A stretch of DNA of 11,425 nucleotides from positions 1 to 11,425 of the forward strand of contig CAMPIL010000081.1 of assembly GCA_946886375.1 (NCBI GenBank), given 5' to 3'. Shown one piece after another: positions 1 to 7,474 of this stretch. Every line of letters begins with the position of its first letter. The stretch's first letter is position 1. Below the pieces are notes generated by a model. That model made no database searches and had not been told where the DNA came from. It worked only from the letters and a program-made list of their open reading frames with translations. The stretch comes from an uncultured Phycisphaerales bacterium. GTDB taxonomy: Bacteria; Planctomycetota; Phycisphaerae; Phycisphaerales; SM1A02. The translations under genes were made by a program, and so were the position numbers.

Positions 1-2
1 GG

Positions 3-935
3 CAATGGCGTGCAGACCAGATGAGCTTCTACGTGCGCAGCGCACTGCCGCCGGCGCAAGGTCAGACCGCCGCGCCGTTGAACTTCACTCTGATGGCGAT
101 CGCGATGGGCAGTCTGTTTCTGATTGTGTTGGCTCACGAGTTCGGGCACTGCCTTGCCTGCCGATGGGTCGGCGGACAGGCTGATGAAATCCTGATGTGG
201 CCCTTGGGCGGGCTGGCGTACTGCCGCCCTCCGAACCATTGGAAGGCGCACCTGATCACAGCCATCGGTGGGCCGGCGGTGAATGTGGTCATTTGCGTTC
301 TCGCCGGTGGAATTCTCGGCGTGCTCACGGGCAAGTGGCTGGGGGTCGCGCTGCCCAATCCGTTGACACTATCGGGCCTGTATGAATTCGAGGTGGCCCA
401 GTCGCTGGCGCATCAATCACTGTTTCTCATCAACTCCACGAGCCTGATTCTGCTGCTGTTCAACCTGCTTCCGATCTTTCCGCTGGATGGCGGGCGGATC
501 GTACAGTCGGCTCTTTGGCCCAGGCTCGGGTACAGCCGCTCAATGACTTTCGCGGTGCGAAGCGGCTACGTCGGGGCGCTTCTGCTTCTGCTGTTTGGGG
601 CGGTCACCAGTCACTGGACTCTGGTGGGTGTGGCACTGTTTGGACTCGTGACGTGCTACATCACCCAGAAACAGTTGCAGTGGACCGATTCGACGCTCGG
701 CTTTGAATCTGATGAGTACGCCTTGAGCGTACACGGCAGCGATGACGGAGGCTCAGCCTCTGCCTCGACCATGAGCCGCCGGGCCCGAAAGCAGGCCCAG
801 CGTGAGCAGGAAGAGGCGCGGGAGGTCGATCGAATCCTGCAGAAAATCGCAAGTTCGGGTATTGATAGTCTCAGTCGTGGCGAAAAAGCCCTCCTCAAGC
901 GTGTTACGGAGCGCAAGCGGCACGAGCAAAACTGA
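3..935 (+). CDS. Site-2-type (M50) intramembrane zinc metalloprotease, probably 5'-truncated by the window
   Basis: Probable intramembrane protease of the M50/S2P family, which cuts transmembrane helices of regulatory or signal-bearing substrates inside the membrane. Counting from the first ATG (position 21), the zinc-binding motif HEFGH lies at residues 39-43 within a hydrophobic helix. A GGP motif follows at 83-85, and the third zinc ligand lies in NLLPIFPLDGG (Asp156). Four or more membrane segments are visible up to about residue 215. They are followed by a charged cytosolic stretch and a tail (about 268-300) that closely resembles the end of the downstream rhomboid protein. The frame is open from ATG 21 back to the window edge and the usual first membrane helix is missing, so the true start is probably upstream. 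If so, the first visible codon is at position 3. It lies 48 bases ahead of the rhomboid gene and is probably co-transcribed. The substrate is unknown. The family call is firm; the exact start is not. Confidence 0.9.
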   Translation, partial: QWRADQMSFYVRSALPPAQGQTAAPLNFTLMAIAMGSLFLIVLAHEFGHCLACRWVGGQADEILMWPLGGLAYCRPPNHWKAHLITAIGGPAVNVVICVLAGGILGVLTGKWLGVALPNPLTLSGLYEFEVAQSLAHQSLFLINSTSLILLLFNLLPIFPLDGGRIVQSALWPRLGYSRSMTFAVRSGYVGALLLLLFGAVTSHWTLVGVALFGLVTCYITQKQLQWTDSTLGFESDEYALSVHGSDDGGSASASTMSRRARKQAQREQEEAREVDRILQKIASSGIDSLSRGEKALLKRVTERKRHEQN

Positions 936-983
936 CCGTTGCTGGTGAGACCCGATCCCGATTTCCGAAGAATATGCCACACC

Positions 984-2078
984 ATGGGACTGTATGACCG
1001 CCATTACTACCGAGATGACCGCCCCGGAGCGGGCCTGTTCGGCCGCGAGGGCATCGCGCGGCTGCGCATGGTCTCGGTGAACACGTGGATCATCATCATC
1101 TGCGTGGCGGTGTTCGTGATCGACGGGTTCCTGCCCCGACAGTACTGGAAGCCGGTGCGCATCACCTCGGACCTGCCCGTGATGGTGCAATTGACCGGCG
1201 GGCCGCAGTATGTGGAAGTCACCAGCGGAGATGAATCGCGGCGACTGTTCTTTGAGCGCCGCGTCGTGGACGTGTCGCAGCGCCCGCCGCAGCCGGTTGG
1301 AACAGTTGAGTATCAATACATGCCGCCGCTGCAGCGCTGGCTGCACTTTTCAACGCACGCCGCGATTACACGAATCGAATTCTGGCGATTCATCGGATTC
1401 CAATTTCTGCATGCAAACCTCTCGCACCTGGTTTTCAACATGCTGGGCCTGTTCTTTTTTGGCCCGATTGTCGAACAGCACCTGGGTTCAAAGCGCTATC
1501 TGGCGTTTTATCTGCTCTGCGGCATTTTTGGCGCGTTGATGTTCCTGCTGCTGAACATCCTGGGAATCACGGCAACTCTGGTGCTGCACGAAGGCGTTCG
1601 CATTCCTGGGTTCATCTTCACAAGTCCGTACACGCCGCTGGTGGGTGCGTCGGCGGGAATTTTCGGCGTGCTGATGGCGGGGGCCTATCTCGCACCGCGA
1701 GCACAGGTGCTGCTGTTTTTCATCATTCCCATGCAACTGCGCACGCTTGCCTACCTGCTGTTTGCCTTTGCAGTCTGGCAGGTGCTGACCGGCGGAAAGA
1801 ACGCGGGGGGAGAAGCCGGGCACCTTGGCGGCGCGATCGCCGGGTATTACTTCATCCGCCGTTCGCATCATTTGCACGGGTTCTTCGATTTCCTCGGCCG
1901 TGCTGACCCCACATCGCATCACTATCGCAGATCGCGCGGGGCGGCCAAGCGACCTGCCGATCGCGCAACAGGCGGCGAAATCGACCGCATCCTCGACAAG
2001 ATCAAACGCGATGGCCTGCACAGCCTGACCGACGAGGAAAAGAGAATCCTCAGCGAGGCGTCTCGCCGGGGCACGTGA
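984..2078 (+). CDS. Rhomboid family intramembrane serine protease with loop insert and conserved C-terminal tail
   Basis: 364-residue rhomboid-type protease that would cut membrane proteins within or near their transmembrane helices. ATG 984 was chosen over an in-frame TTG at 939 because the protein then starts MGLYDRHYY, resembling related rhomboids. TM1 is at about residues 31-50. TM2 carries the family's His143, His148 and Asn152 (FLHANLSHLVFN). The catalytic serine is Ser223 in GASAGIFG, and the partner histidine is His280 in EAGHLGGAIAGYY, so the dyad is complete. Between TM1 and TM2 there is an insert of about 80 residues (51-130), polar and probably beta-rich. After TM6 come a His/Arg-rich linker and a tail (332-362, EIDRILDKI...SLTDEEKRIL) that matches the tail of the preceding M50 protease. 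I believe it corresponds to a small domain often attached to rhomboids (DUF6576), but this was not searched. It ends 11 bases before tgt. Confidence 0.94.
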   Translation: MGLYDRHYYRDDRPGAGLFGREGIARLRMVSVNTWIIIICVAVFVIDGFLPRQYWKPVRITSDLPVMVQLTGGPQYVEVTSGDESRRLFFERRVVDVSQRPPQPVGTVEYQYMPPLQRWLHFSTHAAITRIEFWRFIGFQFLHANLSHLVFNMLGLFFFGPIVEQHLGSKRYLAFYLLCGIFGALMFLLLNILGITATLVLHEGVRIPGFIFTSPYTPLVGASAGIFGVLMAGAYLAPRAQVLLFFIIPMQLRTLAYLLFAFAVWQVLTGGKNAGGEAGHLGGAIAGYYFIRRSHHLHGFFDFLGRADPTSHHYRRSRGAAKRPADRATGGEIDRILDKIKRDGLHSLTDEEKRILSEASRRGT

Positions 2079-2089
2079 ATCGCCACTGA

Positions 2090-3355
2090 ATGCCCGCTCC
2101 ACTTCGTTTCACGATTCTTGCCCGATGCCAGAACTCCGCAGCGCGGTTGGGCCGCGTCCAGACGCCGCACGGCGCGTTCGACACGCCCGCGTTCATGCCG
2201 GTGGGAACCAAAGCATCGATCAAGGGATTGACGCCCGACCACATTCACGCCACCGGCAGCCAGATCATTCTGAACAATGCCTATCACCTGATGCTGCGCC
2301 CCGGCGATGACCTTATTGCGCAACTCGGCGGAGTGCACCGCTTCATGCAATGGTCCGGCCCGATCCTCACCGATTCCGGCGGATACCAGGCGTTCTCGAT
2401 GTCGGACATCAATTCCATTGACGAAGACGGCGTGACGTTTCAATCGATCATTGACGGCAGCCGCGTGCACCTTGGACCAGAGAGCGCGATGCAGGTGCAG
2501 AACAATCTGGGCGCGGACATCATCATGGCGTTTGATGATTGCCCGCCGGCACGCGATGCCAACATCGAGCGCGCATCGCCTTGCAGCGGCGGTCGGGCTA
2601 AATCGCAAGCCCAGGGCGATTACGTCGCGCGCCTGCGGCAGGCCAACGATCGCACCATCCGCTGGCTGGAACGATGCAAGGCCGCACACCAGCGCCCTGA
2701 TGAGCAGGCGCTCTTTGGCATTGTGCAGGGCGGCACCGATGAAAAGTTGCGCGAGCAGTCCGCACGCGCGGTGTGCAACATCGACTTGCCCGGGTATGCC
2801 ATCGGCGGTGTAGCGGTGGGCGAATCAGCGGAGTTGATCCATCGCGTCGTGCAGTTCACCTCGCCGCTGCTTCCGGACGACAAGCCCCGTTATCTGATGG
2901 GCGTGGGTTATGAGCGAGACATCATTGCAGCGGTGCAAGCGGGAGTGGACATGTTTGATTGCGTGCTGCCGACTCGCAATGGGCGCAACGGCAACGTGTT
3001 CACGCGAGCCGGCCGGCTGCATTTGCGCAATGCGATCTATCGAGCCGACACAGCAGTGATTGAACAGGGGTGCGATTGCCTTGCCTGCCGAGGACTGGGA
3101 GAAGGCGTGGCGGCTGAGGCCGGTTTCAGCCGGGCCTATCTGCGTCATTTGTTCACCGCCGGCGAGATGCTTGGTCCGATTCTGGCGAGTATCCACAACA
3201 TCCGGCACTTCCAGAGGCTCATGCTGGACATTCGGCGTGCAATACGGGAAAATGATTGGTCTTTGCTCCGCCGGGATTGGCCGGTGCTGCAGCGGGATGC
3301 GTCGGATCTGCCTCAAACCGCGTCCCTTGACCAAGGTGATGGAGAACCGCTGTGA
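2090..3355 (+). CDS. tgt: tRNA-guanine transglycosylase (queuosine pathway)
   Basis: Replaces guanine at the wobble position (34) of tRNAs for Asp, Asn, His and Tyr with preQ1, the base later converted to queuosine; acts in the cytosol. The 421-residue protein covers the whole TIM-barrel enzyme. LTDSGG holds the active-site Asp95, GIVQGG is at 210-215, and GYAIGGVAVGE is at 235-245. DMFDCVLPTRNGRNG holds the nucleophile Asp290, and the zinc site is Cys328, Cys330, Cys333 and His353. It is longer than the usual 370-390 residues because of an insert at about 155-185 after MAFDDCPP, a few extra residues between the last zinc cysteine and the zinc histidine, and a polar C-terminal tail. The start follows the rhomboid stop by 11 bases with no clear ribosome-binding site. 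Its position before yajC and secDF is the classical bacterial order. Identification is very secure; whether preQ1 is made or salvaged cannot be seen here. Confidence 0.97.
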   Translation: MPAPLRFTILARCQNSAARLGRVQTPHGAFDTPAFMPVGTKASIKGLTPDHIHATGSQIILNNAYHLMLRPGDDLIAQLGGVHRFMQWSGPILTDSGGYQAFSMSDINSIDEDGVTFQSIIDGSRVHLGPESAMQVQNNLGADIIMAFDDCPPARDANIERASPCSGGRAKSQAQGDYVARLRQANDRTIRWLERCKAAHQRPDEQALFGIVQGGTDEKLREQSARAVCNIDLPGYAIGGVAVGESAELIHRVVQFTSPLLPDDKPRYLMGVGYERDIIAAVQAGVDMFDCVLPTRNGRNGNVFTRAGRLHLRNAIYRADTAVIEQGCDCLACRGLGEGVAAEAGFSRAYLRHLFTAGEMLGPILASIHNIRHFQRLMLDIRRAIRENDWSLLRRDWPVLQRDASDLPQTASLDQGDGEPL

Positions 3356-3358
3356 TGA

Positions 3359-3814
3359 ATGCGATGTGGGACCATGCATGATTTCCAACCGTCGTTCTTG
3401 ATGTTCGCGCAAGACGGCCCGCCGCTTCCAGGAGCCGGGAACGGCACAACTGCCGTGCCGCCTGCTGGGCCCGCGCCCACCGGCGGAACGCCGGGCGGCC
3501 CTGCCCCGTCGCCCGGGAGCAATCCCATGCTGTTGATCATTCTCATGGTGGCGGGCTTGCTGCTGTTCACCATGTGGAGTTCACGGCGCGACCGCAAGAA
3601 GCGCGAAGCGATCATCAACGCAATCAAAAAGCACGACCGTGTGCAGACCGTGGGCGGGGTGATCGGTTCGGTGGTGGAAGTGAAGCCGGATTACATCGTT
3701 TTGAAGGTTGATGAATCGTCCAACACCCGCATCACGTTTGCGCGCTCCGCGGTCCAGCAGGTGTTGAGTTCAAGCCCTGATGCCGGCCCCGCACGGGACG
3801 ATCAAGCCAAGTAG
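3359..3814 (+). CDS. yajC: Preprotein translocase subunit YajC
   Basis: Small inner-membrane accessory subunit of the SecDF-YajC complex, which assists SecYEG-dependent protein export. Numbered from ATG 3359, the protein has a Pro/Gly/Ala-rich N-terminal stretch at about residues 20-55 and a single membrane helix at about 56-73. A basic stop-transfer region (SRRDRKKREA) follows. The conserved YajC domain reads KKHDRVQTVGGVIGSVVEV and continues to about residue 137. YajC proteins usually begin with the helix almost at once, so the 50-residue Pro/Gly-rich extension is long. The start is uncertain: ATG 3359 fits translational coupling with the tgt stop four bases upstream (GGAG at 3341), while in-frame ATGs at 3374 and 3401 are possible. 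Its place directly before secDF supports the call. Confidence 0.93.
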   Translation: MRCGTMHDFQPSFLMFAQDGPPLPGAGNGTTAVPPAGPAPTGGTPGGPAPSPGSNPMLLIILMVAGLLLFTMWSSRRDRKKREAIINAIKKHDRVQTVGGVIGSVVEVKPDYIVLKVDESSNTRITFARSAVQQVLSSSPDAGPARDDQAK

Positions 3815-3883
3815 TCCTTCCCCCGATCGCCAAGACCTTCGCGTCCGGGGAATCTCCGCGTCTCTTTTCGGTAACATACTTCG

Positions 3884-6800
3884 ATGAAGAACATCGTCTG
3901 GAAAGTCATTCTCATTCTCGCGGTCATTGCCTTGTGCTTGTGGGCGGTGTATCCGCCCGACCAGAAGATTCGTCTGGGCAAGGACCTGCAGGGCGGCACG
4001 AGTCTCATTTACCTCGTGAGCATCCCCGATGAAGCCGGCGAGAAGCAGGAGATTCTGGCACAGACCATCGAAGTCCTCAAGGAGCGCGTGAACCCGCAGG
4101 GCGTGCTGGATATCTCCATGCAGCCGCTTGGCGCTGACCGCATTGAAATCGTCATGCCCCTGCCGAGCGACAAGGTCAAAGACCTTCGCCGGCAGTACGA
4201 CGTCGCCCTGACCGATCTGCTGCGGCAGTCGCACATCAAGCCCACCGAATTGGACGAAGCCCTGCGGTTCAATACGGCTATGCAACGGTTCGGCGGCGAT
4301 GGGACATCTGAACGCTCAAAGACCATCGCGAAACTTCAAGAAGCCTACAACAAATACCAGGAAGCGCGCACGTCGCTGGATGAGGCCAAATCCTCCGGCG
4401 CTGCCGCCGATCAGATTGCCCGCTTCGAGCACGTGTTGGCCAACGCGCAGTTCGATTACGAACAGCTTCGCGACAGCGTGCGTCAATCCAATCTCGACCA
4501 GGCTCGCGTGATCCGGACGCTGAATCTTCCGACAGCGCCCGACGCGAAGACGGCCCAGGCCGATCCCGCCGCGCTGAGTCCTCGCGAAATCGCGCTGAAC
4601 GACCTGAAGGCGGAATTCCCGCACCTGGCCGAGCCGCTCTCGCGGACCGTCGCCACGTTTGACACTTATCAAACCCAGCGCACCACGCTGGATGATCCGG
4701 AAGACCTCATGCGTCTGCTGCGCGGTGCCGGCGTGCTGGAATTCCACATCGCTGTGCGGCCGAACGATGCCCAAGGCGTGAACGTCGCCAACATGCGCGA
4801 GCAATTGAAGGAAGTCGGCCCGAACAAGACCGACTCCGCAGTCGCGCGCTGGTATCCCATCAACGAACTCAAACAGTGGTACAGCACTCCCGAGCAGCTG
4901 GCAGCGCTTGAAGCCGACCCTGAAGGATTCTTCAGCAACTTCCGTGGACTGGTCGGCGCTGAGCAGAACGGCCGCTATTACCTGCTTCTCTACACCACAC
5001 GGGCCAAGAGCATGACCCACAGCGTTGACACGCCGTGGACTGTTGAATCCACCGGCATCACGGTCGATCAACGCCTCGGCCGTCCCGCGGTGTCATTCCG
5101 CCTGGACCCCTCCGGTGGAAACATGATGAGCCGCCTGACCGGCCCGCACGTGGGCGAGCCCATGGCGATCGTGCTCGACGATCAGGTGTATTCCGCGCCG
5201 ACGCTTGAAAACAGCATCAGCAACAGCGGCATCGTCACCGGCGATTTCTCGAAGACCGAACTGGATTACCTCACGCGCGTGCTGGCCGCCGGCGCGTTGG
5301 GCGCTCGGTTGAGCGATCAGCCCATCGCCATCAACACGCTGGGGCCGAGCATCGGCGCCGACAACTTGCGCGCAGGCATGCAGGCGTGCTTCCTCTCGAT
5401 TCTCGCCGTGGGCGCCTTCATGCTGGTGTACTACTTCGGCGCAGGCTTCATCGCGATCATCGCGCTGGCGGTGAACGGCATCTTCATCTTCGGCATCATG
5501 TCGCTCATCGAGGGCACCTTCACGCTCCCGGGCCTTGCGGGCATTGCGCTCACCATCGGCACGGCGGTTGACGCCAACATTCTGATCTACGAGCGCATCC
5601 GCGAAGAACTTGAACGCGGGGCCGACTTGCGCACCGCGGTGCGATTGGGATACGACAAGGCCCTTTCGGCGATCCTCGACTCCAACCTCACCAACCTGTG
5701 GGTCTGCATCGCGCTCATTCTCACCGCCACGACGGAGGTGAAGGGATTTGCCTACACGATGACTATCGGCATCGTGGGAACCCTGTTCACCGCGTTGTTC
5801 ATGACCAAGGTGATCTACGCGATCCTCCTGGAGTGGATCGGCATTCGCCGCCTGCCCATGCTTGCAACCACGTTTCCCGCGGTTCGCCGGGCGCTTGAGC
5901 CGCACGTGGACTGGATCAGCCTTCGACGGATCATGGTGCCCGGAAGCGCGATTCTGGTGCTGATCTCCTGGGTGCTCGTCTTCAGTCGCGGCGCGGCGCT
6001 CTTCGATACCGAGTTCCGCGGCGGACTTGCAGCCACGATGCGCACCGCGGTCGATCCGGCCACCGGCGAACGCCTCAAGATCAAGCAGACCGAATTCGAA
6101 CGGCAGATTCGCGACATCGGCCGCACGGCTGAATCGATGCCGCCTTCTGACGCACGCGACGTGCTCAATGAACTCAAGCAAGCCGAAGTGCTGACCGTGG
6201 GCGACACGGAATTGCAAGACGGCAAACTGGCGGCCTCCGGCTTTCAGGTCAAACTGGCGCTTCCCCCGGACATCAAGGAAACCGCCTCCTTCAAGGACAC
6301 AGTCGTCAACGCGATTGTGGAGAAGATTGGATCGCAGTTGGACGTGGCGCAGCCGCTTTCGTTTGTGGGCGTAGACTCGGCCCGTCACGAAAGTTTCACC
6401 TCGCCGGTGAACGCCGATCAACTTGGGCAGGTCATTGCCCGGCCGCAATACACCCAGGACATCAGCGCGTACCGCGGCGGCGTCGCTGTCGTACTCGATG
6501 ACATCACGCCTCCGGCGACCACCGCCGAGATCGCCAGCCGCATCAACCGCCTGCGCGAACAGCCTGATTTCAGCGACACCAACGGCCGGGAAATGGAGGT
6601 CATCGGGCTTGAACCGGCCGATCCCTCCAATCTCAGCAAGGGCTATACATCGGCGGCTGTCGTCGTCTCTGACCCGCAGATTGACTACACCCGCGTGGAG
6701 TTTGAGAGCTGGGATTCGCGGCTGGCGGCACGCGAATGGAAGTTGATCTCCGAAGCGCTCGCCCGGCCGGCAACGTTCGAGCAGGTCGCGGAGTTCTCAT

Positions 6801-7411
6801 CTGCGGTTGCGTCGACCCTCCGCGCCAGTGCAGTGGTGGCCGTGGCGTTGAGTTTGCTCGGCATCCTCGTGTACATTTGGATTCGGTTCGGGTCGCTGCG
6901 ATACTCGGCTGGTGCGGTGCTTTCGCTGGTCCACGACGTTTCGCTGGGCCTGGGCGCCCTTGCGTTGACCCAGATCATTGGTGAGACGGCCTTCGCCAAG
7001 GCGCTCCTGATTGAGCCCTTCCATATCGATCTGGAAGTGGTTGCTGCCATCCTGACGCTGATCGGTTATTCGCTCAACGACACCATCGTCGTGCTGGACC
7101 GCATCCGCGAGAACCGTGGAAAATTGCAATTTCCAACAGCCGAAACGGTCAATAAGTCGATTAATCAGACGTTCAGCCGGACCATCCTGACCAACCTCAC
7201 CATGCTCATTTCGCTGCTGGTGATGTATATCGAAGGCGGGACAGGAATCCGGGCGTTCTCGTTCGTCATGCTGATCGGCATGTTTGTCGGCACGTACAGT
7301 TCAATCGCCATCGCGGCGCCGCTGGTGTACAAGGGCCACGACGTTTCGCCGCCCAAGGGCGGCACGAAGGTCGAGCCCAAGTCGCGGGAAGCGCTGCCGG
7401 CGACGGTGTAG
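3884..7411 (+). CDS. secDF: Fused SecD-SecF protein translocase subunit
   Basis: Proton-driven RND-like membrane protein that pulls exported polypeptides out of the SecYEG channel on the outer face. The 1175 residues carry SecD and SecF in one chain. The SecD half has TM1 at 5-23, then GKDLQGG (32-38), and a large periplasmic region with a coiled-coil-like charged insert at about 95-275. DQRLGRPAVSFRLD and the GGNMMSRLT region follow, then five helices at about 497-650, including GTAVDANILIYERIREE with the key Asp563. The SecF half begins with a helix at about 684-702, then FDTEFRGG and a large periplasmic region at 715-965. Its helices carry LVHDVSLGLG (Asp1018) and NDTIVVLDRIREN (Asp1066, Arg1073), the likely counterparts of proton-path residues in Thermus SecDF. 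Both periplasmic regions are bigger than in E. coli. ATG 3884 gives a short cytosolic start and a proper TM1; no ribosome-binding site is obvious. It lies 69 bases after yajC. Confidence 0.97.
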   Translation: MKNIVWKVILILAVIALCLWAVYPPDQKIRLGKDLQGGTSLIYLVSIPDEAGEKQEILAQTIEVLKERVNPQGVLDISMQPLGADRIEIVMPLPSDKVKDLRRQYDVALTDLLRQSHIKPTELDEALRFNTAMQRFGGDGTSERSKTIAKLQEAYNKYQEARTSLDEAKSSGAAADQIARFEHVLANAQFDYEQLRDSVRQSNLDQARVIRTLNLPTAPDAKTAQADPAALSPREIALNDLKAEFPHLAEPLSRTVATFDTYQTQRTTLDDPEDLMRLLRGAGVLEFHIAVRPNDAQGVNVANMREQLKEVGPNKTDSAVARWYPINELKQWYSTPEQLAALEADPEGFFSNFRGLVGAEQNGRYYLLLYTTRAKSMTHSVDTPWTVESTGITVDQRLGRPAVSFRLDPSGGNMMSRLTGPHVGEPMAIVLDDQVYSAPTLENSISNSGIVTGDFSKTELDYLTRVLAAGALGARLSDQPIAINTLGPSIGADNLRAGMQACFLSILAVGAFMLVYYFGAGFIAIIALAVNGIFIFGIMSLIEGTFTLPGLAGIALTIGTAVDANILIYERIREELERGADLRTAVRLGYDKALSAILDSNLTNLWVCIALILTATTEVKGFAYTMTIGIVGTLFTALFMTKVIYAILLEWIGIRRLPMLATTFPAVRRALEPHVDWISLRRIMVPGSAILVLISWVLVFSRGAALFDTEFRGGLAATMRTAVDPATGERLKIKQTEFERQIRDIGRTAESMPPSDARDVLNELKQAEVLTVGDTELQDGKLAASGFQVKLALPPDIKETASFKDTVVNAIVEKIGSQLDVAQPLSFVGVDSARHESFTSPVNADQLGQVIARPQYTQDISAYRGGVAVVLDDITPPATTAEIASRINRLREQPDFSDTNGREMEVIGLEPADPSNLSKGYTSAAVVVSDPQIDYTRVEFESWDSRLAAREWKLISEALARPATFEQVAEFSSAVASTLRASAVVAVALSLLGILVYIWIRFGSLRYSAGAVLSLVHDVSLGLGALALTQIIGETAFAKALLIEPFHIDLEVVAAILTLIGYSLNDTIVVLDRIRENRGKLQFPTAETVNKSINQTFSRTILTNLTMLISLLVMYIEGGTGIRAFSFVMLIGMFVGTYSSIAIAAPLVYKGHDVSPPKGGTKVEPKSREALPATV

Positions 7412-7462
7412 CAGGCCGGCGGCTCGTTCACGTTGTTTGCACGGATGCAAGAAGGTGAGTTC

Positions 7463-7468
7463 AGGAGG
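7463..7468 (+). promoter_or_regulatory. Strong Shine-Dalgarno site for the LysM protein
   Basis: AGGAGG lies six bases before ATG 7475 and decides the start against an in-frame TTG at 7433. It is the only textbook ribosome-binding site seen in the window; the other genes have weak sites or none. Confidence 0.85.
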
Positions 7469-7474
7469 ACTCCA

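Noticed and set aside
939..983. TTG start giving 15 extra residues on the rhomboid
   Set aside because: The ATG at 984 gives the MGLYDR start resembling relatives; the extra residues look like untranslated leader.
753..1346. Open frame of 197 codons on the - strand across the M50/rhomboid junction
   Set aside because: It covers the ends of two firm genes, has shadow-like composition (His/Arg-rich) and no domain.
1488..2689. Open frames of 204 and 255 codons on the - strand opposite the rhomboid and tgt genes
   Set aside because: Both are antisense to well-supported genes and show no motif, signal or start context of their own.
3355..3381. Nine-codon frame (MNAMWDHA, stop) whose ATG overlaps the tgt stop codon and has GGAG ten bases upstream
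   Set aside because: It could be a leader peptide before yajC, but it is too short to support and overlaps the possible yajC starts; chance is sufficient.
5093..6448. Long open frame of 451 codons on the - strand opposite secDF
   Set aside because: It lies entirely antisense to a securely identified gene. Its translation is rich in His, Arg, Gly and Asp with no recognisable domain, as expected for the shadow frame of a high-GC coding region.
7437..7450. Small perfect hairpin TTGCA-CGGA-TGCAA between secDF and the LysM gene
   Set aside because: A 5-base stem without a T-run is too weak to call a terminator or regulatory element.
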